Of a stretch of 64,000 nt of DNA, positions 46,722 to 57,576 are shown piece after piece. Both the position numbers and the translations under genes were made by a program. How positions within the stretch are numbered: the stretch's first letter is position 1; each line of letters begins with the position of its first letter. Below the pieces are notes generated by a model that did not search any database, was not told the DNA's origin, and was given only the letters and a program-made list of their open reading frames with translations. Source of the stretch: Eukaryota sp. TZLM1-RC (taxonomy: Eukaryota > Metamonada: BaSk clade); NCBI GenBank assembly GCA_040285825.1, contig JAUPSS010000002.1, forward strand, positions 1,736,001-1,800,000. Reading direction: 5' to 3'.

Positions 46722-49700
46722 CTACTTTGTTAAAACATCTTTCATGGAAACTGGTTTTGAACTACTGAAACTTCTCCAGTGTCTAATAACATTGTTTTGG
46801 ACACGGACTTGCGCAACAGCCTCCCTCCACATTTTAGTAGCGGTTGTGGGAGTTTCTTCAACAGAAACAGTACCAGTATCAGCATGAGTATCGACTTCAT
46901 AGACTTCTGGACGGCTGGCGGTTTTCTTTGAAACAGTAGACATCCTGAAAAGCCTAATGACAAACCCGATTGGCAACATTGATACACCCAATAGAAGACA
47001 GAATCCCCATTGACGGAGGGAGAGTGGCACTGTTTCAGCAAAATGACCCAAGAATTGAACCATAATGAACTGCACAACAATAGTAATGGCCAAAATGAAT
47101 AAAAAGATGAAATTAGAGAAAAAACCTCGGAAAACATTCAATTCATTGTACACACGACGACAATTGATCTCATTGAACACTTGCATCAGAACAAAAGAGT
47201 TGAAAATAATTGTATAATGGGCAGAAACTCTTCCTTCGTGAGGAACAACATCCAACCACTCACCTCCAAAGAAAAAGACTCCAAGCAGAATAACTACTTG
47301 AACGACCGACATAGCAATCAGATTTCGAATCATCGTGGGTGCTAGTAGATTATCATTACGACCATACGGTTTCCTATATAGCAAATCAGCAGTAGGTTTC
47401 TCGGTTGCAAGAGCTAGAGCAGCAAAAGTGTCCATAATAAGGTTGACCCAAAGTAATTGAACAGCTTGTAAAGGCGACTGTCCCTCGAATAAAGCACCAA
47501 GCATGGCAACGGCAATAGAAACAACATTAACAGTAAGTTGGAACTGAAGAAACTTCCTAATAGAATCATACACATTACGACCCCATTGAACAGCAGAAAC
47601 GATAGACTTAAAGTTATCATCAAGCAAAACAATATCACAAGCTTCTTTAGAAATGTCAGTGCCAGCAATCCCCATGGCAAAACCAACATCAGCAGCAGTC
47701 AAAGCTGGAGCATCATTTGATCCATCACCCGTGACGGCAACAACCTCACCAATCTTACGTAGACGTTGAACGATGGTAAGCTTATCAGTAGGAGAGCAGC
47801 GAGCCACGACTTGTAGTTTAGGAAGTAACTGATCATACTCTTCGCTAGTTAAGTGACGTAGTTCAGGGCCAGTGAGCGCAACCCCAGAGTCAGTTAAGAT
47901 TCCACATTCCTTTGCAATAAACCTGGCTGTTTCTATGTTATCACCAGTGAGCATTCTGACGGTGATCCCGGCCTTCTTACACTGTTCTACAGCACCTGGT
48001 ACCTCTGGACGGACAGGATCCTTGATACCAGTGATTGCAATAAGGGTAAGAGGCAAAGAGGGTGGTTCTTCCATATCTTCAAGTTCATCAGCAGAAATGT
48101 TAGAGAGGGGAGTTGAGGCCAAGCAAATGGTGCGAAGACCCTGTCTGGCCATTGAGAGAATTGACTGCTCATATTCACTCTTCAATGACGAGGTAAGTTC
48201 AACAACTTCATCATTAATCAAGACTTTTGAGCACATATCAAGAACTATTTCAGCAGCACCCTTCGTATGGAGAACAAATTCACCTTCATTGTCAACAACA
48301 ACATCCATTCTCTTGGAAGCTGAACTAAAAGGCCATAGTTTGATCATGTCAGCATCACGTCGTTCCTTGGCGTAATCAGGACAGTTTGGGAAGGTCTTGG
48401 CGAACATCATTAAAGCACCTTCCGTTTTTGACCCAGTTACTTTGAGTTTCCCACTGTCATCATCAGAAGGAGAGAGATCAGCTGTGGAATTGAGTTGAAT
48501 ATTTTGTAAAAGATTTGTTCTGAGCAGTTCTTGGGAATCATTGAGGAAAAACTGGGCATTTCTTCCAAGGAAACAGTCTACTTGGTTAAACGTTCCATGA
48601 CCTACAACAACCTTCATTACGGTCATCTGATTTAAAGTTAGTGTACCCGTCTTATCAGAACAGATGGTAGTTGCACCCCCCATAGTTTCACAAGATGCAA
48701 GCTTTCGTACAAGATTGTTGTCATGAAGCATTTTCCTCATTGAATAAGCAAGTGAAATAGTAACGGCTAATGGAAGACCTTCTGGAACAGCAACAACAAC
48801 AATCGTAACACCAATAATGAAGATATCAACAAACTGAGCAGAATGTTCCCAGAAATCAGCTTCTGATGGCCAATCAAAGAAATACTTGATAGAAAGAATT
48901 ACCATAGTTAACGTGGCAAAAAACAGGCCAGCTTTACCGATAAGTACAGCTAATCCTTCTAGTTTGGTTTCTAAGGGAGTCTTTGAGTTTTCTTCGGCTT
49001 GTGCTGCAATCTGCATAGACATCTTACCACTTTGGGAGCGTTGACCAACAGCAGTAATGACCATAAGACCAGTACCAGACGAAACAGGACATCCAGACAA
49101 AAGGAACGGGCACTTGACAGGGTGTTTCTTAATCTCATCAGATTCACCAGTCATTGAAGATTCATCACACTTAACATCCTGACCACGAATGAGAAGACCA
49201 TCAGTGGCGAGAATGTCACCAACACCAATCTTAACCAAATCTCCAACCACAAGTTCTTCAATGGAAATGTTGACAATCTCACCATTACGCACAACCTTGA
49301 CCTCCTTGTCTTGTTGTTTCTTTGAGAGAGACATGAATTGGAGTTGTTTCTTGTAATCATTGGTGGCGGTGACAAGACCAACAATGACAACGGCAATGAG
49401 AATAGCTGTACCCTCGATCCACCCCTCAGCGAGCCCTTCTGTGATGACTCCAAGAATGAAGGAAATGACAGCAGCCACCATGAGGATTTTCATAGTAAGA
49501 TCATCCATGGCTTGAATGAAGAAACTCCAGAAGGAACTAAACGGAGGTGTGGGGAGGGAGTTAACACCGAACCAAGTTTTGCGGGCAGCGAAGCCTGAGC
49601 GTGCTTCCGATTCAGGTAATCCATTGTCAGGGTCAGTACGAAGAAGAGACACAATTCCGGAAAGGCCACCATATTCAGACAATGTCTTGGTGTCATAAGG

Positions 49701-49775
49701 AATATCACAAATGCTGGCAGCTGCATCCGCAGAGATATCAAAGGAGGCATCGCCATCCACTTGTGGCGCAGTCAT
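46722..49775 (-). CDS. ATP2B: Plasma-membrane-type Ca2+-transporting P-type ATPase (PMCA, P2B)
   Basis: A 1017-residue intronless protein. The phosphorylation site CSDKTGTLTLNQM has its Asp at residue ~374. The hinge is TGDGSNDAPALTAADVGFAMG, the Ca2+-site helix M4 is VVAVPEGLPLAV, and M6 is LLWVNLIMDTFAALALATEKP, all diagnostic for type IIB. Two membrane pairs precede and six helices follow the catalytic loops. The tail, MWREAVAQVRVQNNVIRHWRSFSSS (residues ~980-1005), has the Trp/hydrophobic and basic spacing of the PMCA calmodulin-binding autoinhibitory segment. The length is shorter than animal PMCAs (about 1200). It exports Ca2+ from the cytosol at the plasma membrane or a vacuole. Confidence 0.95.
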   Translation of the reverse strand: MTAPQVDGDASFDISADAAASICDIPYDTKTLSEYGGLSGIVSLLRTDPDNGLPESEARSGFAARKTWFGVNSLPTPPFSSFWSFFIQAMDDLTMKILMVAAVISFILGVITEGLAEGWIEGTAILIAVVIVGLVTATNDYKKQLQFMSLSKKQQDKEVKVVRNGEIVNISIEELVVGDLVKIGVGDILATDGLLIRGQDVKCDESSMTGESDEIKKHPVKCPFLLSGCPVSSGTGLMVITAVGQRSQSGKMSMQIAAQAEENSKTPLETKLEGLAVLIGKAGLFFATLTMVILSIKYFFDWPSEADFWEHSAQFVDIFIIGVTIVVVAVPEGLPLAVTISLAYSMRKMLHDNNLVRKLASCETMGGATTICSDKTGTLTLNQMTVMKVVVGHGTFNQVDCFLGRNAQFFLNDSQELLRTNLLQNIQLNSTADLSPSDDDSGKLKVTGSKTEGALMMFAKTFPNCPDYAKERRDADMIKLWPFSSASKRMDVVVDNEGEFVLHTKGAAEIVLDMCSKVLINDEVVELTSSLKSEYEQSILSMARQGLRTICLASTPLSNISADELEDMEEPPSLPLTLIAITGIKDPVRPEVPGAVEQCKKAGITVRMLTGDNIETARFIAKECGILTDSGVALTGPELRHLTSEEYDQLLPKLQVVARCSPTDKLTIVQRLRKIGEVVAVTGDGSNDAPALTAADVGFAMGIAGTDISKEACDIVLLDDNFKSIVSAVQWGRNVYDSIRKFLQFQLTVNVVSIAVAMLGALFEGQSPLQAVQLLWVNLIMDTFAALALATEKPTADLLYRKPYGRNDNLLAPTMIRNLIAMSVVQVVILLGVFFFGGEWLDVVPHEGRVSAHYTIIFNSFVLMQVFNEINCRRVYNELNVFRGFFSNFIFLFILAITIVVQFIMVQFLGHFAETVPLSLRQWGFCLLLGVSMLPIGFVIRLFRMSTVSKKTASRPEVYEVDTHADTGTVSVEETPTTATKMWREAVAQVRVQNNVIRHWRSFSSSKPVSMKDVLTK

Positions 49776-49849
49776 GGAATCAAAATAGGAGATTGAATAT
49801 GCTAATTCTTTCTTGGATTTTTTTTAATAAAAAGATATATATTGAACTT

Positions 49850-50600
49850 GCACACCTAATTAACTCATTAAATTAACTCATAACTAATGGGACGACTATC
49901 ATTGAACATTTCTTGGTTTTTGAATTTATTATTTGAAATTCGAATTCACCTCAACTCACTTTGCGCCATGCTCTGAATTGCTCCAAATTGATAACTTATC
50001 GTTCTTCATTACATGATGCTGTTAGAGACACTGTTTTCAATATGGCACAAACTGCAAGAATATTGTGTATCAAAGAGCCTATGCTGAAGGAAACACTTTT
50101 TCTGAATAATTTTGGTTCTGATGATAGAGGTGATGTATACTGTTATTGGATTGAGAACCCTAGAGCTGTTGTTGACTTTGTCTCCTGTAATGTTGCAAGT
50201 GACACTTTGGTTCAAAGAAGAAAACTTAATCTTGTAAATGCTCTTGAATTTAAAGCTAAAGAATAACATAGAAAATATGACAAAGATATGGAAGAAGCTA
50301 ATGCTGATAGCAATAGACTACTTGTTGTTATTGCTTTCACATTTTCGATAAACGGAAGACTATCAGTAGAAGCAGGAACCTTTTTGAATGATTTCCAAAA
50401 AATGGTTCATGAAAAAACAATGAAAAGATTTGATGCTTTTTTATGGCGCTCTCGGATTCAGTTTGCCATTATTAATAGATTACCTCGGTTTTTTAATCGA
50501 ATTAGAGAAGCTTTAGCTAGACAGGAAGCAGATCAAGATTTTGTAGAGGAAATCTTGGTTTAATGAATTTCGTCCCATTAGTTATGAGTTAATTGTATTA
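49850..50600 (+). mobile_element. LINE family G 3' portion, well preserved
   Basis: The plus strand runs from FELRLNSPQL-type knuckle sequence (about 49940) through HDAVRDTVFNMAQTARILCIKEPM, RGDVYCYWIENPRAVVDFVSCNVA and FKAKE, then after a stop EEANADSNRLLV and the complete terminal block to DFVEEILV, stop TAA at 50561. The last bases, ATTAGTTATGAGTTAATT, form the family 3' end. An inverted fragment of the same 3' end lies at 49855-49905, immediately upstream of the PMCA gene's 5' end. Confidence 0.8.
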
Positions 50601-50639
50601 AGTGGGCTAGTTCAATAAATATATCTTTATTTGAAATAC

Positions 50640-51515
50640 ATACTTTAGTAGTACTTTCATCAACCATCATTCAAACTAATTCCACGGATCTTCATCCTTG
50701 GTGAGATCGTCCACAGACGTTCTAGAATCCTACTGGTATTGCTCCTCAGTAGTGCTCACTAATTGCAATTTCTAGTTGATTTAGTGATGCAGAAATGTCT
50801 CTAGACCAAACTTGATTTTATTCCGGACAACTGAAATAGGCGTTTTGAACTTTTACTTCATCATGAACTTCTCGATAAGTCTTTTGGTGTAGCATCTTGC
50901 AGCAGTTCACCTTTGCAGATGTCATGTATTTATCTCCGATCTTCACATTGGCAAATGAACATTGTAACAACTTGAGAAACGCCTTGCGTGGTGTTTTCAC
51001 TTTTTGACGTGATGGACCACCACCTCCATTGCCAAACCACACCTTTACTTCTCGACCATCTTCAAATTTTTTTCACTTTGTTGATAATTGAGCTGAATCT
51101 TTTCTGTTTTCTTATAAAGAAGTCAAATGTGTTTCTCCTCAATGCATTTCGAGCACTCAGATATAATTGCTGCTTTAGCAATGATCGTCTTACGATATTA
51201 CCTTCATAATCCTTATAGTCACCGATAGTTGATATTTCAAGCAGATAATGGTTCAATTTCTGCACGTCATAAACATCTATTGATGAGTGGGTCAGTAAGA
51301 ACTTGTTAAATTTGGAAATAGTTTTCTTACGAATTAGGCTAATTTTTGATCTTTCTGCCACCAATCAAGAATATTTCTCCAACTTTTCTATTGGATTAAA
51401 TTTCTGTTTCCAACTAGATCTTCTTTGTTTCACTATTTCAAATAGCTTTCTCAAATCGGGATCAAAAGAATTTTGCAAAATGTATTTCCAAAACTTGTAA
51501 ATATCAACGTAAAGA
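50640..51515 (-). other. Unassigned minus-strand frames
   Basis: Two minus-strand stretches, 51042-50818 (WFGNGGGGPSRQKVKTPRKAFLKLLQCSFANVKIGDKYMTSAKVNCCKMLHQKTYREVHDEV) and 51364-51062 (KISLIRKKTISKFNKFLLTHSSIDVYDVQKLNHYLLEIS...), may be parts of one broken gene. The frame looks protein-like (few low-complexity runs), but I recognise no domain. A transposon accessory protein is possible, given LINE sequence on both sides. Confidence 0.3.
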
Positions 51516-52140
51516 TTATGGAAAACATAATTCAATTATTTTGGCCTTCATAGTGGTTAAAAATGGTTGATTCTGGCGATGTTTTATAATATCTTGAGTA
51601 TTTGACAAAACATAATTGGAAATACCAAGGCCACTACAAGCATCTGATGGATAATGTTTACCTAAAATTCTGAAACGCTTCTCTTTGTTTATCAATGAAG
51701 GAAGTTCGTAATCATTAATTTTTAAGAACGGATTAGTTATTATGGTCGATTTTTGCATAACAAAGAACACCAATTTTCTGAAGCTGCAACTAAACAATTA
51801 GTCCATTCGACACCAGAAAATATCATTTGGGAGAGATACAGGACACATGATACTGATCTACCAAATCAATTAATCTCAGCAGCAAAAGCAATATTTCTTT
51901 TACAAAGACCTGATGCAACTGTTATTCTGTGGTTGGCAATGATTTTCAAATCATTTAAAGGGGTTGGTGGGATATTGATAACAATAAAAAATAAAATTGT
52001 TTTTTTCCAACACGTCCCCTTGGAAGACACCCAATTTTTGATAAAAATCTCTTGATTAATCAATTCTAAACTAAACCAGAGTTTTGAATACATTAAATTA
52101 ATCAAACAAAACTGATCCACATGCATCAGCTACATCTTTC
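51516..52140 (-). mobile_element. LINE RT post-palm fragment
   Basis: The minus strand from 51797 reads MQKSTIITNPFLKINDYELPSLINKEKRFRILGKHY, the conserved RT segment after the palm (i.i.g..ip.l...e.fr.LG). It continues LSNTQDIIKHRQNQPFLTTMKAKIIELCFP. Upstream (52126-51866) a related minus frame is too decayed to assign. Confidence 0.5.
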
Positions 52141-52659
52141 ATAATTAAAAAAATTTGGATTTAGAATTTTTTAGACAGCGTTAATTGCGTTATCAAAATC
52201 AAGTTGGTGTTCAATACTACTGGTTATACTAGGCAAAATAAACTTTTCAGATTTAGATATTACACTATTAACAAGCATATGATTCATGGCCTAATTAACC
52301 AATTACGCAGATTAAATTTTAGATAAACATGGTGTTAGAGAATTAGGTCTAGAATTTTGAACAATATTTGGTTCATCTTTCTTGTCAATAAGCTTAAGAC
52401 TAGTTGTGTGCCAACCTAATGGATAATGTCAAGCCTCGATAATTCTGTTAAATCAATAATTAATGATTGGCAAAAGAGATGGGTACTGTGTGAACAACAA
52501 ATAAAACAACTGCTCAAGATCAGCTGCTGAAGAAGATTTTTTCTAAATATATTTTGTTAATTTCTCTTATGTTATGAAGGCCAATTCCTGAACAAACTCA
52601 ACAAGACATTCATGTAACCAATTCAGTTTTTCATAAACGTAACCTGGCAATGGCTCGCT
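52141..52659. other. AT-rich stretch, no feature assigned
   Basis: No open frame or recognisable element block. It is probably decayed LINE sequence, given both neighbours, but I cannot show that. Confidence 0.4.
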
Positions 52660-52908
52660 TCAATGTTTTATTACTTTCAGAAGCAGAATTCATCAAGCTG
52701 TAGGAGACCAATTATATTATATGTGTAAGTCTCGAAGAATTGACTCTTTGATTGGAACCTCTATTGTCAAATATCTTTGATGTTGAAAGTCATTTTCGTG
52801 TAAACAAACAGGGTGATGTGTATTGCCAGAATAAGATCAAATTATCCAAATTGTGCAGTCAACAACACACAAAATTCAATCTGTATCCATTTGCATTTTC
52901 GTTATACA
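52660..52908 (+). mobile_element. LINE family N fragment abutting Fanzor A copy 2
   Basis: Plus-strand phases read AVGDQLYYMCKSRRIDSLIGTSIVKYL, then GDVYCQNKIKLSKLC and TKFNLYPFAFSLY, matching the DAVRDQ...GDVLV...LCPFAFSL blocks of family N. The fragment ends exactly where Fanzor A sequence begins at about 52909. Confidence 0.55.
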
Positions 52909-54793
52909 ACTGATGGCTTCAGTAGACCACCTCAGTATATGGCCCCAGTAATGTTTACCAATTTTGAAAACAATTTGAAACTAAATTATGAAAAACATAT
53001 TAATCGATTTATTAATGTTTATTTTGACAAACCAGATGTGGAACATGTGTTTGCAGAAATGCATAAGCTGGGTGGATACTCGACGCCATTATCTACTATA
53101 ATTTCACTATATAGATTTAGGCTTCGTCAATTCAAAAACTTGTTTTTAGTTGATGAGAGAGATTGCTCGGGTTCTTTGTTTCATCATCCAGAAAATACTT
53201 CAGACCTTCCGAATGATGAATTTTTTGATTTATGTGAACAACATGATATAAGAGATAATGAACGTAGAGACATATTTGAAGGTCTTATTGAGCCTTTTAC
53301 TTGCCAAATTGAGAACTTGGTCACTGACGAGAATTTAGTTGATAACATATTTCCAGTGGATATACATTTTCTTGCAGACACTGTGGAAACAGATCCTCAA
53401 ATATTCCTAAAACCAGCAATTACAATTGCACAATATATCTCCAGTAGAGAGAGAAAACCTTATCAAATTTCTCCCGTTTCAACCACTGTAGGCCCTGGAT
53501 ATTTTCCCATTGATACAAGAACACTATGGAGAATTGTTAAACAAACATTGATGGACGATTTATCATCTACACAGACGCTGAAAATGACCAATACACTAGC
53601 CCAAATTACGAAATTCAAACCACCTCAGCAATTTGACTTTTGGTCTAATATTCTCGATTTAAATCAACCAATGTTCAAACAGAAGAGCTATAAATTCAAC
53701 AACATTATACACACAGACGGATTTAATATTGCAGTAGAATTTGTTCGTCGGGATTTACAAGGTCAGAAATGTAAGCCAGACAACAAGGCTAGTATTTCTG
53801 ATTTATATATTGATGATGTTGATGTTGATGCTTTTCAAGACAAACGAATTGTTGTTTGTGATCCTGGAAAACGTGATTTATTGTATTTTGGGAGTAAAAA
53901 GACTGATCAAGAACTAGCCATGGTGCCTGAACATGAAACTGAACAGCAAAGAAATAGTCGGGTGATGAATCAAGACAAGAAGTACAAATGGTTGAGAATG
54001 ACTCAGATGTCCTGGTCTTTGAAAAGCAGGATGAATGAAAAACAAAAACGATGGGCGATAAAGTATACTGAGGTAGATTCCGACAGGAACCAAATGATGG
54101 AGTCTAACGAAATGACAAAGATGCAAACACCCAATTATCTGCGTTTACTGCCAATTCAGCAACTTTTATAGGTTTTTCCAATTTTGTGGTTGCCAAACTT
54201 CGCCAAGTTGTTTTTGACAATTGACTTTTACAGTCTTGACTTGTGGAGCATTCATAAAATGCAAGCTTTTATTCACAAACAAAAGACTGATATTGGGTTG
54301 TTAAAAAGCCTTGTTGAGAATTTTGGCAATCCAAAAGACACTTTAATACTAATTGGTGATTATGGTAAAAAAGGTTCCAAGAATTTAAAACACCAGAGAC
54401 CTACTCGAGGCATTGGATGGATTTAATTTCTGAAAAGAAATGAATTTGAAGTATTGATGATCAATGAAGCTTTCACTTCAGCAAAATGTCCTGTTTGTTT
54501 TGAAAAGGTTGCTACGTTTTTGAGAGTAACAAATCCCAGAGTGTATAGAAGAGAAAAGACTCCTGTTACTACATGTAATGGTTTATTAGCTTGTAATAGC
54601 GAGAGTTGCAAACTCAGTAACAAAGGCTCAACAAAGCTTTTCAATAGAAATAAGCTGGCTTGTCTGAATATGTTTGCAATTGCTGAAGCCAGAATGAGTG
54701 GTAATGAAAGGCCTCAGTATCTGTGTAGTAGATAGTTTTTGTAATTATTCCACACGAAAATTGATCGTGTATTTATGGGAATTTCCCACAGAT
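52909..54793 (+). pseudogene. Fanzor element A, copy 2 (5' truncated)
   Basis: From AACTGATGGCTTCAG onward it follows copy 1 from 14740, nearly base for base, to the end of GGGAATTTCCCACAGA. The first ~390 residues of ORF2 (whole exonuclease domain) and all of ORF1 are missing. RuvC-I (CDPGKRDLLYFG) and RuvC-II (MINEAFTSAKCPVC) are kept, and the RuvC-III position is again Asn (FNRNKLACLNM). Differences from copy 1 include a frameshift near 54115 and a TAA near 54424. The AAT-TGA-C site is conserved. The element ends 27 bp before the RMND5 start codon, in the same orientation. Confidence 0.85.
54752..54787 (+). ncRNA. 3'-end hairpin and GGGAATTTCCC of Fanzor A copy 2
   Basis: ACACGA (54752-54757) pairs with TCGTGT (54765-54770), followed by GGGAATTTCCC (54777-54787). 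It is identical to copy 1. Divergent host sequence starts within about six bases, so any guide read from the flank would be RMND5 leader sequence. Confidence 0.5.
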
Positions 54794-54819
54794 GAATTAA
54801 TTAAAAATTCACGTTCCAA

Positions 54820-55980
54820 ATGTCTCTCTCTGCTTTGCATAAGGCGTGGAAACGCGTCGAAAAAAGACATCGTGCTGTTTCTTGTGATGCAGTTGCAACA
54901 GTATCAAAAACTGCTGACCAACTCAGCAATGTTCCTTCAGTAGATATTCAACACGATCTTAAAAGTTATCAACCAGATCTTGAAAAGCTGGCACACTTGC
55001 AAAAAGATGTATCTACACTATACACTAAAGTCGAAAAAGCGGTACATGAGATGTGTCCATCTAATGTATCAGATCTCCAATTTCCAAATAACAGCTGGGA
55101 TCTTTCTCTACTGGATGCTGCAGTTGCTGATCACCTTATGCGTACAGGTAGAATGGACGTAGCTAAAGAGCTGGTATTATCTTCCAATGTTCATCCACCT
55201 GCTGGGAAGGACTGGGAAGCTCGCTTTTCTGTTCTTCACTCCATTACTAAACACATCAGCAATGGGGAGCTCTCCCCCTTACGAGAATGGTGTTTATCTA
55301 ATCAACAACGTCTCATATCGTCTTATTCAGGGCGTAATCTTATGCTCAAACTCGGTTCTCTGTTGTTTATAGAGGCTCTTAAATCAGACTTGCCAAATAC
55401 AGACCTAGTCTCTCTATCCAGACAGGTATTTACTCCTTTGATTTCATATCATTTAAACGACATTAAAAAGCTGTTTGGAGTTTTGGCATATCGTTTGTAC
55501 CTAGCAGACTGTCCTTATACTTCGTTTCTATCAATAGATAGATGGTCTGAGCTTCAGACTCTGTTCACCAGAGAGTACTGTAGCACATTGAACCTTTCTC
55601 CACAATCAGACCTTGAAGTTGCTCTTAATCTAGGTGTTGCGGCTCTTCCTTCGTTGGTTGAAATGGCAAGTAGAGCTGAAGCCTTGGAAATGGAAAGTGA
55701 AGATTTTACAAAGAATTATCCAGTGACAACGGAGTTTGATATTGGTGAGCTAGCTTCTGGTCTCCATAATGTTTTTGTTTGTCCTGTGTCAAAAGATCAA
55801 GCCAGTGAAGAAAATCCACCAATCCTGCTGTCTTGTAACCATGTCATTTGTAAGCAAACAATGGAAAGGATAATGATGCAGGGAAGTTCAAGCAGGAGGT
55901 TTAAATGTCCGATATGTCAGAGTGTCAACCACCAAGATCCCAGCAGTCTCCCAAAATTGAGATTTCGCCAATGTTGTTAG
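54820..55980 (+). CDS. RMND5: RMND5/GID2-type E3 ligase subunit of the CTLH/GID complex
   Basis: A 386-residue frame runs from ATG 54820 (MSLSALHKAWKRVEKRH) to TAG. After an N-terminal coiled region, LLDAAVADHLMRTGRMDVAKELV (~residues 95-120) is the LisH motif. The CTLH/CRA part is GELSPLREWCLSNQQRLI...LMLKLGSLLFIEALKS. The C-terminus is the divergent RING of this family: VCPVSKDQASEENPPILLSCNHVICKQTMERI...RRFKCPICQ. GID2/RMND5 pairs with GID9/MAEA to ubiquitinate substrates such as gluconeogenic enzymes in yeast. The length equals that of family members (about 390). Fanzor A copy 2 ends 27 bp upstream and so supplies most of the 5' leader or promoter. Confidence 0.9.
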   Translation: MSLSALHKAWKRVEKRHRAVSCDAVATVSKTADQLSNVPSVDIQHDLKSYQPDLEKLAHLQKDVSTLYTKVEKAVHEMCPSNVSDLQFPNNSWDLSLLDAAVADHLMRTGRMDVAKELVLSSNVHPPAGKDWEARFSVLHSITKHISNGELSPLREWCLSNQQRLISSYSGRNLMLKLGSLLFIEALKSDLPNTDLVSLSRQVFTPLISYHLNDIKKLFGVLAYRLYLADCPYTSFLSIDRWSELQTLFTREYCSTLNLSPQSDLEVALNLGVAALPSLVEMASRAEALEMESEDFTKNYPVTTEFDIGELASGLHNVFVCPVSKDQASEENPPILLSCNHVICKQTMERIMMQGSSSRRFKCPICQSVNHQDPSSLPKLRFRQCC

Positions 55981-56340
55981 TTGTAAATACATGTGTTTCT
56001 CTTTTTTTTATTTTAAATTATTGACTAGACAAAAACTTAAACAATATAATTTGATTTAATAATATTAGGGTGAAATTCCTTATCATAACTCCATGATTTC
56101 AACAGTCTAGATTCGACTTTTCGAAAAAAGATAAATGATTCTGCTTTCCCTTTTACTAACTATAGTGGTAATGCTTTCAATTTCTTGGTTGCTGGTTAGG
56201 AAATGTGCCTCAAATTCAGAAAGAATTACAAGCTATTTTGGAAAAATTGAAAATTGAACTTCAATTTATTCCAACGAGAAACTAAACCACAAACTTAAAA
56301 TTCTAAATCTTCATATCCCAATTCAGCCAAAATGAATTGA
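55981..56340. other. Intergenic region, no feature seen
   Basis: AT-rich spacer downstream of RMND5 with no frame or repeat that I recognise. Confidence 0.5.
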
Positions 56341-56620
56341 CTGGAAGTTTTTCCTTCATAATAACGGTTAAGAGATATCAAAGCAGAAAATAATAATAAG
56401 GGGACAACACCTTTTAAAAAATGAAAGTACAATTCTGTTCTGCCAAAACATTTTGTCACAGATTCTACCTGTACGTTGTTTTACAATTTCAACAAAAGCA
56501 TCCAAGAAAGATAAAGCAAGTGGTCCAAGCGTGACATGTAAGGAAAAAACAAATGGAAAAAGGACATAAGGAGTACAAAAAATATTAATTTTTCTCGTTT
56601 TATATAAGATATACTGGGAG
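56341..56620 (-). mobile_element. LINE family N-like 3' fragment
   Basis: Minus strand reads YVLFPFVFSLHVTLGPLALSFLDAFVEIVKQRTGRICDKMFWQNRIVLSFFKR, clearly related to LCPFAFSLFGTLGKTALSFIDDF...RIFDRTFWQNRMVFSIFKR at 12070-12225. Confidence 0.7.
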
Positions 56621-56883
56621 AATAGCCCACAATTTGAGATCTTGGACTCCCTCCATAGCATTAGATTTTTGTTGTTCCTTTGATTCCTTTAATTTGTCGA
56701 AAATGGAAACAATTTGCAAACAACAAATTTGAATACACATAATAGGTATACTAACTATTTTGTTGACGCACCACGACTGGTGGTCTACAAGCTTGAACAC
56801 AAGCCAGAGCAGAATCATCACCTAATCATGTGTTGAAATCCGTTTGTTGAACCCCGTAATGTTCCTTTACCTTCCTTCTTGTA

Positions 56884-57576
56884 ATGGCCAACATTGAAAA
56901 GAAACTTGTGCTGGGTCTCAATATATTCTCTACTTCAGTTTGCTTGACCGGGGTTTTACTTTCTATTCTACATAGGATTTCTGTCTTCCATTACGGAATG
57001 AATCTTTGGTTCGCTATTACCGCATCTCTACTCTGTAGTGCTCATACAGTGTCAATTTACTATAGATACAAGCATTTTTTCAGAATAACACAAACAATCT
57101 CCTTTATTACCCTCTTTTTTACTGCATTTACTCTCTACTTTAGGATACTGTCCGGTGTCGTTCCTCCTTTTATAGAAGAATTAACAAACAATATTGTAAT
57201 TACAGGTTCTGTTTTTGTGGCGTTGCTATGGGCATCACTGGGATCTGAACTATACATTCATTCCCTACCTGTTATTGACCTAGAATTCTTCCCTGATGCA
57301 AGAAGAGGAAATGGGACCAAGGATTCTGAACCAGAGGAGGGGGAAGAGGAAGACAGCCGACATCCATGTATAATCTGCTTCTCTAGAGGTGCTGATTCTT
57401 TGTTCTTACCCTGTGCCCATCTCATTTGCTGTCATGAATGTGGTAGGCTGTTGTCATCTTGCCCTGTCTGTAGAAGACCTATTAGCCGAATAAACATCTT
57501 ACCATCAGTTACAAGAAGGAGCAAGAGTACAGAAGAGACTGCAGTAGAAGTTGATGCTGCTGGAATTGGATTGTAA
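56884..57576 (+). CDS. Four-pass membrane protein with C-terminal RING (C3HC5-like) finger
   Basis: A 230-residue frame runs from ATG 56884 (MANIEKKLVLGLNIF) to TAA. Residues 1-125 have four hydrophobic helices. An acidic linker (EPEEGEEEDS) leads to the finger HPCIICFSRGADSLFLPCAHLICCHECGRLLSSCPVCRRPI (residues ~158-200). The finger layout, with its CAHLICCHEC core, is that of the compact MUL1/IAP-type RINGs that recruit E2 enzymes. It is probably a membrane-anchored ubiquitin ligase; the membrane is not indicated. No intron is needed. Confidence 0.75.
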   Translation: MANIEKKLVLGLNIFSTSVCLTGVLLSILHRISVFHYGMNLWFAITASLLCSAHTVSIYYRYKHFFRITQTISFITLFFTAFTLYFRILSGVVPPFIEELTNNIVITGSVFVALLWASLGSELYIHSLPVIDLEFFPDARRGNGTKDSEPEEGEEEDSRHPCIICFSRGADSLFLPCAHLICCHECGRLLSSCPVCRRPISRINILPSVTRRSKSTEETAVEVDAAGIGL